In this document: positions 1-9,180 of the stretch, piece by piece | Layout: each line of letters starts with the position of its first letter | Position numbering within the stretch: position 1 is the stretch's first letter | DNA from: CAYNJG01 sp965216885 | GTDB lineage: Bacteria > Planctomycetota > Planctomycetia > Pirellulales > Pirellulaceae | Length of the DNA: 64,000 nt | Direction of reading: 5' to 3' | Assembly: GCA_965216885.1 (NCBI GenBank) | Contig: OZ244209.1 | Location: 4,960,001 to 5,024,000, forward strand | Program-made: the position numbers and the translations under genes | The notes under the pieces: model-generated | What the model was told of the DNA's origin: nothing | Seen by the model: the letters and a program-made list of their open reading frames with translations, nothing else | Database searches by the model: none

Positions 1-2
1 GT

Positions 3-3000
3 GTGTTGCTGGATGAAGACGGCAACGACTCTGACTGGCTGGAGATCTTCAACGCCGGACCGGACGACACCAACCTGGATGGCTGGCACCTCACCGACGA
101 CGAGGACGATCTCAGCAAATGGGACTTCCCGAATACTCCCCTGGCAGCCGGCGAATCGATCATCGTTTTTGCCTCTGGCGAAGACCGGGATGAATCCGGT
201 CGCGAGTTGCATACCAACTTCAAGCTGTCCGCTGGCGGCGAGTACCTGGCGCTGACGCGAGACGACGCCGGAGGTCGAGTCGAAGTGGTCTCGGAGTTCG
301 CGCCCGAGTTTCCGCAACAGGTCACCGACATCTCCTACGGCTTCACCCAGGAAGTCGAAGTGGACGAGCTGACAACCAACGCTTCGCCCGCTTCGTTGTT
401 GATTCCGGTTGCCGAACCGGATGCCGACTGGAATACCGTGGACTTCGATGCGGCTGTCTGGTCGACCGTTGATGCCGCGATTGGCTATCAGAATACGGTG
501 CCCGGCTTCACCGTCCAGGTTGCTGAGTCAACCGGTTCGATCGTCAATCTATCGGAGGCGTTGGCGGTTTTGGATGGTGAAAACCAGGCTAGCGTGACAA
601 CGGCGATCTCGCCCACGCTGAACTTTCGAGATCCCGAAGGTGGTGGCGGATCGGGACGTTACGACGAAGACTTCGTCTTTCCCAACGACACTCCCGGCGA
701 CGACAACGACTTTGCCGTTAGGGCCACCGGAACGATCACGGTAACGCGAGCCAGCGAATACACCTTCCACACCAACAGCGATGACGGCATCCGGCTGATC
801 ATTGACGGCGTCACGGTGATCGATGACGACACGCTACATGCTCCACAGGATCGCCTTGGCGTGATCGACCTGAGCGAAGGTCTGCACGACGTCGAACTCA
901 TTTACTTCGAGCGTGGTGGTGGTGCGGAATTTGAATTGTCTTCGGCACGCCGGGCGCGAACTTCCTGGGGCACGGTCTATCGCCTGGTCGGCGATGCGGA
1001 GAACGGTGGATTTGCGGTTGAAACCAATGAAGCAGGCGGAGTCGTTGGATTCTCAACCGTCTACACGACGGACATCAAGCAGGAGATGCAGGATCAGGCT
1101 TCCAGTGCCTACGTGCGTGTCCCGTTCAATCTGGAAGATGCCAGTGAGTTCGAAGCGCTGACGCTGAAGATGCACTACGACGGTGGTTTTGTGGCCTATC
1201 TGAATGGTCAGGAAGTCGCTCGCCGCAACGCTCCGGATGTACTGAGCTTTGACGCGACTGCAACGGGCGGACGTTCCAATCCCCTGGTAGCGGAATTCAT
1301 CACCATTTCGGAACACGTATCACTGCTACAGGACGGTGAAAACGTACTCGCGATTCAGGGGCTGAATCAGTCCGCCGACGATGCCGAGTTCCTGCTGGCA
1401 GCGGAGTTGGTCGAAATCGAAACCTCGACCGGCGACCCCGTGTACTTCCGTGAGCCAACGCCCGGTACGTTTAACGCTTCGACGGGCGTCCTCGAGTTCC
1501 TCCTGGATGACATCACGTTCAGCGAGGACCATGGCTTCTTTGAAGAACCCTTCGAATTGACGATCGATTCGGCCTCAGCAGGCACGACCATTCGCTACAC
1601 ACTGGACGGCACGGAACCAACCGACTCTAACGGCATCCTGTACCAGGGCCCCTTCGCCGTCGACAGTACATCCACCATTCGAGCACGTTCGTTCAAGCCG
1701 GACGTCGAACCGTCCCGCGTTGAAACGGCGACTTACCTGTTCCTGGAAGACGTACTGCAGCAGGGCTCCCGACGCCCCGACAACTGGCCGACGTCTCTCA
1801 GTCAGACGATGAACTACGGGATGGATCCGGATATCGTTGAAAGCCGCACGTGGGGCCCTCAGATGATCGAGTCCCTAACGCAGGTGCCCACGATGTCGGT
1901 CACCATCGACCCGAACGACTTCCTTGGTTCCACGGGAATCTATTCGCACGCCGGCAGTCACGGTCGGGCATGGGAGCGACCGGCAACTCTGGAGCTGATC
2001 AATCCCGACGGATCTGAAGGCTTCAACGTCAACATGGGACTCCGGATTCGAGGTGGCTTCAGTCGCAGCAACTCAAATCCCAAACACGCATTTCGTCTTT
2101 TCTTCCGGGACGAATACGGCGATGCCAAACTGAACTTCCCGCTGTTCGGTGACGAGGGTACCGACCAGTTCGACAAGATCGATCTGCGGACAACGCAAAA
2201 CTACTCTTGGGCATTTCAGGGCGACAGCCGCAATACGTTCCTGCGTGATATCTACTCACGTGATGTCCAGGGGATGATGGGGCAACCCTACACCCGCGGC
2301 GAGTATTACCACCTGTACATCAACGGACTTTACTGGGGACTGTTTCAAACCGAAGAACGACCCGAGGCAAGGTACGCGGCGTCCTACTTCGGCGGCGACT
2401 CGGATGACTACGATGTCGTCAAGTCGGCAGGAAGTTCCGGCGGCTATCAAAACGAAGCGACCGACGGCACGCTGGCTGCATACCAGGAATTGGCTCGCAA
2501 GTTCTACCAGAACGGAGGCCTCGGCGACGAAAACGTCGAAGAGTACTGGTCCACGCAGGGGATGAATCCGGACGGAACCAGAAACCCCGCGTTCAAACGG
2601 CTACTGGATGTCGAAAATCTCATCGACTACATGATCATCACCTACTTCACCAGTGATGCCGACGGTCCGGGTTCCAAGTTCACCCGCCCGCGAGTCAACA
2701 ACTACTTCGGAATCTTCAATCGGGCGAATCCGGACGGCTTCAAGTTCTTCGAACACGACAGCGAGCACTCGTTGGATACCGGAAACGCAGCCGGCGCAAA
2801 TTACAACATGGTGACGCCGCTCACGACCGGCGGCAGTGAGCTTCGCTACTTCAATCCGCACTGGATGCACGAACAACTGGCGCGGACGAATACCTTGTAT
2901 CGCGAGCAATTCGCGGATCGAGTGTATGAGTCCATGTTCAACGACGGCATTCTGACGCCCGAGAAATCGAAAGCGTTGATCGACAGCCGGGCCGCGGAAT

Positions 3001-4442
3001 TCGACATGGCCATCATCGCCGAGTCAGCACGCTGGGGAGATTCCAAACGCTCGACTCCCTACACCAAGACTACGTGGGAGAGTGCTGTCAATCGATTGAA
3101 GAACTGGTTTGATGGTCGCGTGGACGTTGTCATCAATCAGTTCCAGCGGCAAGACTGGTATCCGGACGCACAGCCACCGCAATTCGCCGTGAATGGACAG
3201 TTGCAGCATGGTGGCGAAGTCGAAGCGGGCGACAATATCTCCGTCAATACGGCAACGTCGTTCTCTTTTGAAACCGTCATGCCCAGAGGCTCCATCTGGA
3301 AGTACCTCGATGACGGCAGTAATCAGGGAACGGCCTGGCGCGACCCAGACTTTGACGATTCGGCATGGGAGGAAGGCGAAGCCGAATTGGGCTACGGGGA
3401 CGGCACCCGCGAATCCACCGTTGTCAGCTTCGGTCCCAACTCCGATTCCAAGTATGTCACGACGTATTTCCGTCGCGATTTCGAAATCGAATCGACGGAA
3501 GGATTTGAAGGAGCACGCATTCTGCTTCGACGAGATGACGGAGCCATCGTCTATCTAAACGGAGAGGAAGTAGCAAGGCAGAATATGCCCGGCGGAGAAG
3601 TTGCCTATGACCAGTTCGCCACGTCTGTGGTCGCCGCCGCCAATGAGTCGACCTACTTTGAAATCGACATACCGCTCAGCCAACTACGCGTGGGCGAGAA
3701 TACGTTCGCAGTCGAGATTCACCAGGTCAATGCATCCAGTTCCGACATCAGCTTCGACCTGGAACTGGAACTCGGAAAACTGAATCTCAACGATACCGGA
3801 GTCTGGTACACCACCGACGGCTCGGACCCCAAACAACCCAACGGTGAAGTCAGCCCCACCGCCATCCCCTACACGGGCTTCATTCGATTGGCCCAATCAG
3901 GCGACGTCAAGGTTCGTGTTCTCAACGACACGGGTTGGTCAGTGCTGAATTCGGCAAACTTCATTGTTTCCAATGTTCCCGGCGACCTGAATGCAGACGG
4001 CGCGGTGGATCACGAGGACATTGACTTGCTAAGCGCTGCGATTCGCGAGGGGAGCGAAGATCCGCTCTTTGACCTGAATAACAGTGACAGCGTCGACACC
4101 GACGACCTCACTACGCTGGTCGAAGATATCCTGCAAACTCGACGCGGTGATACCGATCTGGATGGTGACGTGGACTTTGGAGACTTCGTGACCCTGTCCG
4201 GCAAATTCGGCGCAGCCAATGCTGGATGGCAGGACGGTGACTCGAATGGGGATGCGTTGATCGACTTCGATGACTTCCTTGCGTTGGCAGGTAATTTCGG
4301 ATTCGAACGCCCTGCCGCAGCTCTGCCATTTGCCCAGCAACTGACGCCACTACTCGACGCGGGCGCATCCGAACCCGAAGATGATTTGGCAATTGATTTT
4401 GCGTTATCTGAGCTGCTCAGCGAGGACGGCGAAGAAGACTAA
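3..4442 (+). CDS. Secreted CotH-family multidomain protein with dockerin repeats (5'-partial)
   Basis: The reading frame is open from the window edge, so the N-terminus is missing; 1479 residues are visible. Domains in order, by eye: a lamin-tail-like domain (about 1-95; 'DWLEIFNAGP', 'LDGWHLTDD'), a PA14-like domain (about 205-315; 'YTFHTNSDDGIRLIIDG'), a beta-sandwich carrying 'YLNGQEVARRNAP', a chitobiase C-terminal-like domain (about 508-580; 'TIRYTLDGTEPT'), a CotH-kinase-like region (about 635-1010; 'MGLRIRGGFSR', 'FFEHDSEHSLD'), a second 'YLNGEEVARQNMP' sandwich and a second 'WYTTDGSDP' domain. The C-terminus (from about 1325) has tandem dockerin-type EF-hand repeats such as 'GDLNADGAVD' and 'GDTDLDGDVDFGDF'. 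CotH-like proteins are atypical protein kinases; a surface or extracellular role is inferred. No cohesin or cellulosome partner is visible in the window. Confidence 0.85.
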   Translation: MLLDEDGNDSDWLEIFNAGPDDTNLDGWHLTDDEDDLSKWDFPNTPLAAGESIIVFASGEDRDESGRELHTNFKLSAGGEYLALTRDDAGGRVEVVSEFAPEFPQQVTDISYGFTQEVEVDELTTNASPASLLIPVAEPDADWNTVDFDAAVWSTVDAAIGYQNTVPGFTVQVAESTGSIVNLSEALAVLDGENQASVTTAISPTLNFRDPEGGGGSGRYDEDFVFPNDTPGDDNDFAVRATGTITVTRASEYTFHTNSDDGIRLIIDGVTVIDDDTLHAPQDRLGVIDLSEGLHDVELIYFERGGGAEFELSSARRARTSWGTVYRLVGDAENGGFAVETNEAGGVVGFSTVYTTDIKQEMQDQASSAYVRVPFNLEDASEFEALTLKMHYDGGFVAYLNGQEVARRNAPDVLSFDATATGGRSNPLVAEFITISEHVSLLQDGENVLAIQGLNQSADDAEFLLAAELVEIETSTGDPVYFREPTPGTFNASTGVLEFLLDDITFSEDHGFFEEPFELTIDSASAGTTIRYTLDGTEPTDSNGILYQGPFAVDSTSTIRARSFKPDVEPSRVETATYLFLEDVLQQGSRRPDNWPTSLSQTMNYGMDPDIVESRTWGPQMIESLTQVPTMSVTIDPNDFLGSTGIYSHAGSHGRAWERPATLELINPDGSEGFNVNMGLRIRGGFSRSNSNPKHAFRLFFRDEYGDAKLNFPLFGDEGTDQFDKIDLRTTQNYSWAFQGDSRNTFLRDIYSRDVQGMMGQPYTRGEYYHLYINGLYWGLFQTEERPEARYAASYFGGDSDDYDVVKSAGSSGGYQNEATDGTLAAYQELARKFYQNGGLGDENVEEYWSTQGMNPDGTRNPAFKRLLDVENLIDYMIITYFTSDADGPGSKFTRPRVNNYFGIFNRANPDGFKFFEHDSEHSLDTGNAAGANYNMVTPLTTGGSELRYFNPHWMHEQLARTNTLYREQFADRVYESMFNDGILTPEKSKALIDSRAAEFDMAIIAESARWGDSKRSTPYTKTTWESAVNRLKNWFDGRVDVVINQFQRQDWYPDAQPPQFAVNGQLQHGGEVEAGDNISVNTATSFSFETVMPRGSIWKYLDDGSNQGTAWRDPDFDDSAWEEGEAELGYGDGTRESTVVSFGPNSDSKYVTTYFRRDFEIESTEGFEGARILLRRDDGAIVYLNGEEVARQNMPGGEVAYDQFATSVVAAANESTYFEIDIPLSQLRVGENTFAVEIHQVNASSSDISFDLELELGKLNLNDTGVWYTTDGSDPKQPNGEVSPTAIPYTGFIRLAQSGDVKVRVLNDTGWSVLNSANFIVSNVPGDLNADGAVDHEDIDLLSAAIREGSEDPLFDLNNSDSVDTDDLTTLVEDILQTRRGDTDLDGDVDFGDFVTLSGKFGAANAGWQDGDSNGDALIDFDDFLALAGNFGFERPAAALPFAQQLTPLLDAGASEPEDDLAIDFALSELLSEDGEED

Positions 4443-4825
4443 CGAGGGATATCACCAACCTCGTGTCATCAATGCTACAGGTTGAGCTTGAATATGCTTG
4501 TTCGATATCGATACAGCAAGCTCCATCGCAGCGCTGGTAAATGAAGAACGCCCAAAGAAACCGTTTGGATTCAGCGCAAGTTCAATTCTTTACAGCCTCC
4601 AAGTGAACGACTCAGCAAATTCATCGCTATCATCCATTAACGCGCCGGCGATTTGGTTAATTGTAGATAGCATTTGCAGCACAATGGAAAACATGGAACC
4701 GACAGGTTTTCCACAACAAACTTCACACTGGATTCACTGATTCTCAATAGCTGTTTCCGATAGTTGAAACGGTGCGGCGGGCAGGAAGCCATGTCGCTAA
4801 CTGTTTCCTCTAACGGGGGCTATTG
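4443..4825. other. Intergenic region, no gene recognised
   Basis: About 380 bases between the CotH protein and the metallophosphoesterase. It is AT-richer than its surroundings. A short open frame at 4498-4740 has no recognisable protein features. 'GGGGG' just before the next ATG could act as a ribosome site. No clear terminator was seen. Confidence 0.5.
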
Positions 4826-5707
4826 ATGGTCAAATCGGTGCCTGGCCATGGAGCGGCCGATCGTGACTTGCCGACCGTGTTCGTCAGCGACGTGCATCTG
4901 GGAAGTCGATATTGTCACGCGGACGAGTTCCTCTCCTTCATTGAAAGCCATCGCATCGGCGAGCTCTATCTCGTCGGCGACTTCATTGATGGATGGCGAC
5001 TGCAACGCCAGTGGCGCTGGCCGGCAGTCTACCACCGGATCTTCCATCGACTGTTGCAGATGAGTGCTGAAGGGACGCGACTCTACTACACACCCGGCAA
5101 TCATGACGAGTTCCTGCGGCACTACCTGCATGATTTCGGATTCGTCGATATCGCCGACGAGTTCATCTACGATTCGATTCGCGGTAAGCGCTTCCTTGTG
5201 ACCCACGGTGACCGCTTTGACGAAGTCGAAAAGTCAATTCCGTGGCTTTCCTCGATTGGTGCCTCAGCCTACGAGACGCTGATGTGGTTGAACCACATGG
5301 TCAATCGCATCCGCAAACGACTTCACATGCCGGATTGTCGCTTCAGCAGTCGAGTCAAACAGAGTGTGAAGCGAGCGGTCAAGTTCATCAGCGACTTTGA
5401 AAACACAGTCGCCAACTACGCTGAGGCAAAGAACTGCGACGGCGTTATCTGCGGCCATATTCATGCCCCCGTCATGCGACAGATGGGGAACGTTACGTAC
5501 TGCAATACCGGCGACTGGGTTGAACATTGTACGGCACTCATTGAACACCGGGATGGTTCATGGGAAGTGCGGGACTATCTATCCAATTCGCATACCGAAC
5601 AGGAGCTTCCCTGCGATGGCGAAGATCTTCTACAGCATGTCGGGAGAGGGACGGGGCCACGCGAGCCGGGCCGCCGCGATCGTCGACAACTTGCGGCATC
5701 AGCATGA
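4826..5707 (+). CDS. LpxH-like metallophosphoesterase (UDP-2,3-diacylglucosamine diphosphatase family)
   Basis: A 293-residue calcineurin-like phosphoesterase. The metal-binding motifs are all present: SDVHLG (21-26), GDFID (51-55), GNHD (91-94), THGD (126-129) and GHIH (210-213). The family includes LpxH, which splits UDP-2,3-diacylglucosamine to lipid X, and more general LpxH-like phosphoesterases; the substrate here is not proven. I chose ATG 4826 over TTG 4823 because it follows a G-rich stretch. The last 31 codons overlap the start of the next glycosyltransferase by 92 bases, and the tail there (Arg/Gly-rich) does not look like family sequence. The pairing with an MJ1255/VC2487-type glycosyltransferase suggests a joint role in envelope glycolipid metabolism (inference). 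Confidence 0.85.
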   Translation: MVKSVPGHGAADRDLPTVFVSDVHLGSRYCHADEFLSFIESHRIGELYLVGDFIDGWRLQRQWRWPAVYHRIFHRLLQMSAEGTRLYYTPGNHDEFLRHYLHDFGFVDIADEFIYDSIRGKRFLVTHGDRFDEVEKSIPWLSSIGASAYETLMWLNHMVNRIRKRLHMPDCRFSSRVKQSVKRAVKFISDFENTVANYAEAKNCDGVICGHIHAPVMRQMGNVTYCNTGDWVEHCTALIEHRDGSWEVRDYLSNSHTEQELPCDGEDLLQHVGRGTGPREPGRRDRRQLAASA

Positions 5708-6704
5708 CATAACCCTGTTTGCTCCGCATCAGGCATTTGAATTTCTGGCCCCGAGATACGGTGCCCGATCGGGTGTGCGCGTCGAACGCATTCCCGGCCT
5801 GCGATTCCATTACACCTCGGGCAGACTGGATCTGACGAAATCAATAGGTACAGGTCTTCAGTTCTGGGGGAGCCTGTCGTCCGCCGTCGAATGGTTGAGT
5901 AACCGAATCGACAGCCAGCATCCAGACGTGGTGATCACCGACTTTGAACCGCTGCTGCCGCGGGCTGCCGAACGTCGTGGTGTGCCTTACATCAGCTTTG
6001 ATCATCAACACTTCCTGACGTCGTACGACCTGTCGGCACTGCCATCTTCACTGCGCTGGTGGGCAACGGCGATGAAGTTGGCCGTGCAGTCTCACTATAC
6101 GAAGCAGACACAGACGATCGTGACATCGTTCTTTCACTGCCCATTGCTACCAGGCCATGAAGATACGATTTCGGTCGGTCCAATCGTTCGTTCTGCCATT
6201 CGACGAGCGACCGCGACCCGCGGTGACTACCTGGTGTCCTACCTCAGAAAGCACACGCCGGAACGTGTAATTCGGGAACTGGAAGCTGCTCCTTGCGAGG
6301 TTCGCGTCTACGGACTGAGAGCACGCGAAGCCCGCGGTAACCTTAAGTTCAATCCGTTCGATGCACACCAGTTTGTCGAAGACCTGGCCGGCTGCATGGC
6401 CCTCGTTGGCGCCGCCGGAAATCAGACGCTGGGTGAATCGCTGCATCTCGGTAAACCCGTCCTCGCGTTGCCGGAGGACCGTCACTTCGAACAGCGCATC
6501 AATGCGTTTTACCTTCAGGAACGCGGTTGCGGGCAAGCGGTCAGTCTTTCGGATTTCACCGGAGAACACCTACGTCAGTTCGTCCGTTCTCTCGACAGCT
6601 ACATTCCGTCTGTCGAGGAAGTGCCACGCAACGGAAACGCCGATACCCTGGCTGTCATCAGGCAACATCTGGCGGCCGAAGAACCTGTGACGCTCGTCGC
6701 CTAG
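5616..6704 (+). CDS. MJ1255/VC2487-like glycosyltransferase (GT-B fold)
   Basis: 362 residues from the ATG at 5616. The start 'MAKIFYSMSGEGRGHASRA' has the glycine-rich GEGRGH loop (10-15) typical of this family and of MurG/GT28-like GT-B enzymes. Near the C-terminus, 'VGAAGNQTLGESLHLGKP' followed by 'ALPEDRHFEQRINA' is the usual nucleotide-sugar site (G-x-x-T...E...G-x-P...Q..NA). The frame stays open upstream to 5397, but that part lies inside the metallophosphoesterase and its translation looks like a shadow, so the start at 5616 is preferred. It overlaps the upstream gene by 92 bases, suggesting translational coupling. Donor and acceptor are unknown. Confidence 0.8.
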   Translation: MAKIFYSMSGEGRGHASRAAAIVDNLRHQHDITLFAPHQAFEFLAPRYGARSGVRVERIPGLRFHYTSGRLDLTKSIGTGLQFWGSLSSAVEWLSNRIDSQHPDVVITDFEPLLPRAAERRGVPYISFDHQHFLTSYDLSALPSSLRWWATAMKLAVQSHYTKQTQTIVTSFFHCPLLPGHEDTISVGPIVRSAIRRATATRGDYLVSYLRKHTPERVIRELEAAPCEVRVYGLRAREARGNLKFNPFDAHQFVEDLAGCMALVGAAGNQTLGESLHLGKPVLALPEDRHFEQRINAFYLQERGCGQAVSLSDFTGEHLRQFVRSLDSYIPSVEEVPRNGNADTLAVIRQHLAAEEPVTLVA

Positions 6705-6869
6705 CTGGATGGCGGTCCATTGAGAAAATGTTGCGCGGAGCGCGCTCACGTCGCAGGCATGCGATGCGCATCGTCTTCTGGCAGCCTCCTTTGCGTCAAC
6801 ATCCTGAATCCTCTCGCCCGGCTCAAGCTGGTATACTGAGGCATCTTTCCCGCCTCGCCACGTCCAGCC

Positions 6870-9140
6870 ATGCGCCACTTCGCTACAAAATCGCTGCTGA
6901 TCGTTGTCTTCTCGGCTTTCGTTGCTGATGCAGTCGAAACGGGCGATCCAACGTCGTTCGCATCCGACATTCGGCCCGTGTTGATGGAGTACTGCGGCGA
7001 CTGCCACGATGCGGAATCAGAGAACCGCGCGAAGTTCATGTCCGCCGCCTCGGATGAGGAGATGCTGGCGGCGCGATCCAGTTGGCGCAACGTCGCTACA
7101 CAGCTCCTGAATCGAACGATGCCTCCGGCGGATGAAGCGCAACCGGACGAAGCGGACCGCCTTCGCATCGCTCGATGGATTGAAACCAAACTACGCGAGA
7201 CCGCGTGCGATGGCGACGAATACGCCGGTGTTGTGACAACTCGGCGACTGAACCGACGCGAGTATGCGAATACCATTCGGGACCTGGTCGGTGTCGAGCT
7301 GGATTTTGCGACGACCCTGCCCGTCGACAGCGGCGGCGGCGAAGGCTTTGACAACAACGGCGAAACGCTCTTCCTGCCGCCCCTCTTGCTGGAGCATTAC
7401 CTGGAGGCCGCTCAGCAGATCGTCGACGCCGCCATCATTCCGTCGCCCTCCTCGCGTCTATATGTGCCGACGGATTTTCTTCCGGAACGCGAGGCCCCAG
7501 GCAAGTCTCGCGTCATTCCTGCAGGCGAACGGGTCACGGTGCTCGTGCCAATCTACGTGTCGGGAACCTATCGAATCCCTGTCGGCATCGTGCCGCTGGA
7601 TGAAGGCGACCTCAACGTCACCGTGGAAGTCGACGATATCGCCGCCTCGAAGATGACTTTTCGACGGTACGGCCAAAAGGGAGTCGCAAATCAGGAGGAA
7701 GCTCGTTTGCGGCTGACTCGAGGACTCCATTCGATCAGCATTCGTGCTCCCGCCGAACACGACGTCACGATTTTCCGCATTCGAGTCGAGCGGATTCCGG
7801 AGCCGACCATTCCCGTTCAGGTAGCCCGACATATCCGTTTACTGGGAGTACGTCCCGGACATCAGCCAACCAATCCACGTCGACTGGCCAAAACCACCAT
7901 TCGCAAGTTCGGTCGAGATGCTTTCCGCCGTCCGCTGCAAGATGCCGAGCTGAATAAGTTCATGGAGTTGTACGACTCCGCCGCAACGCGTGGCGACAGC
8001 TACGAAGATCGCATCAAGTTAGTGATGAAAGCGATTCTGATATCGCCAAAATTCCTGTTCCGTATTGAGGCACCGCCGTCCGGAGATAACATCGAACCAC
8101 TCTCGTCCTTCGAACTGGCCACTCGCCTGTCGTACCTGATGTGGTCCACGACTCCCGACGACCAGCTAGGAACGCTGGCGGAACTGGATCGGCTCAATGA
8201 GGATGCGATCCTCGATGCCCAAGTCGACCGCATGCTTGGCGACCCTCGTGCCGATCAGTTTTTTAAAACGTTCGTCGGGCAATGGTGGGGCACCCGCGAT
8301 GTTGGCGGTCGGCGTGCAGCAACGGAAAACTCCATCCAGGACAAGTACACACCGTTCATCGCGGCCGACATGCGAAAGCAAGCGGTATTGCTCTTCGAAC
8401 ACATTGTTCAGGAAGACCGCAGCGTGCTCGAACTGCTCGATTCCGACTATACATTCCTGACCGGCAAACTGGCCACGTTTTATGGCATGGAAGACATCGA
8501 GTTGCCTCCAAAGAACGAATTCCAGCTGGTTCAACTTCCCGACCGACGCCGGGGCGGCATACTCGGACTTGGTGCGGTCCTTGCTCTGACATCACACATT
8601 TCTGAACGCCAGACCAGCCCCGTACTGCGAGGCGCGTGGGTGCTGGATACGCTGTTGGGCACCAGAATCCCGGCTCCACCGGAGGATGTCCCTGCGATCA
8701 ACAACAAACGACGCAAGGCGAGGAAACAGACGCTACGCGAAGCCCTGGAATCGCATCGAGAGGATCCATCCTGCGCAGCATGTCACAACCTGATGGACCC
8801 CATTGGCTTTGGGCTGGAGAATTTCGACTTCCTGGGACGCTGGCGGGAAGAAGACAACGGCAAGCCGATCGATTCCGTTGGCCTGATGCCATCGGGTGCG
8901 AAATTCGACGGCCCCGCCCAGCTGAAAGAGATCCTGCTGGAGCGACGAGAAGAATTCTGCCGGCAATTGATCCGCAAGCTTCTTGGCTATTCGCTGGGTC
9001 GCAGTCTCGTGGATGCCGATGAGTGTACAATCGAGCAGTTGCTACAGCATCTGGAAAACAACGGATACCGCGGCCGATCACTCCTGAAAGCAGTCGTCCG
9101 CAGCACACCATTCCGAAACAGGAGCGTGACCAGGCCATAA
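6870..9140 (+). CDS. Planctomycete DUF1592/DUF1588/DUF1585 protein with cytochrome-c-type haem motifs
   Basis: 756 residues with an N-terminal signal peptide (hydrophobic about 8-22). A CxxCH motif (C42-G-D-C45-H46) lies in a planctomycete cytochrome c domain ('SFASDIRPVLMEYCGDCH'). Next comes a DUF1587-like 'TTRRLNRREYANTIRDLVG', then the DUF1592 region ('FELATRLSYLMWSTTPDDQL'). A DUF1588 region has a second CxxCH (C635-A-A-C638-H639, in 'CHNLMDPIGFGLENFD'), and a DUF1585-like C-terminus follows. Families of this type are abundant in planctomycetes and probably act as periplasmic haem proteins, but the reaction is unknown. It is followed 40 bases later by a DUF1552 gene, the usual partner. 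Confidence 0.88.
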   Translation: MRHFATKSLLIVVFSAFVADAVETGDPTSFASDIRPVLMEYCGDCHDAESENRAKFMSAASDEEMLAARSSWRNVATQLLNRTMPPADEAQPDEADRLRIARWIETKLRETACDGDEYAGVVTTRRLNRREYANTIRDLVGVELDFATTLPVDSGGGEGFDNNGETLFLPPLLLEHYLEAAQQIVDAAIIPSPSSRLYVPTDFLPEREAPGKSRVIPAGERVTVLVPIYVSGTYRIPVGIVPLDEGDLNVTVEVDDIAASKMTFRRYGQKGVANQEEARLRLTRGLHSISIRAPAEHDVTIFRIRVERIPEPTIPVQVARHIRLLGVRPGHQPTNPRRLAKTTIRKFGRDAFRRPLQDAELNKFMELYDSAATRGDSYEDRIKLVMKAILISPKFLFRIEAPPSGDNIEPLSSFELATRLSYLMWSTTPDDQLGTLAELDRLNEDAILDAQVDRMLGDPRADQFFKTFVGQWWGTRDVGGRRAATENSIQDKYTPFIAADMRKQAVLLFEHIVQEDRSVLELLDSDYTFLTGKLATFYGMEDIELPPKNEFQLVQLPDRRRGGILGLGAVLALTSHISERQTSPVLRGAWVLDTLLGTRIPAPPEDVPAINNKRRKARKQTLREALESHREDPSCAACHNLMDPIGFGLENFDFLGRWREEDNGKPIDSVGLMPSGAKFDGPAQLKEILLERREEFCRQLIRKLLGYSLGRSLVDADECTIEQLLQHLENNGYRGRSLLKAVVRSTPFRNRSVTRP

Positions 9141-9180
9141 CCCGTCTGCAAGCGCCCCTTCGAAATCCGGGAATTAGAGC

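Noticed and set aside
4498..4740. 80-residue frame in the first intergenic region
   Set aside because: No ribosome site, atypical composition and no recognisable domain.
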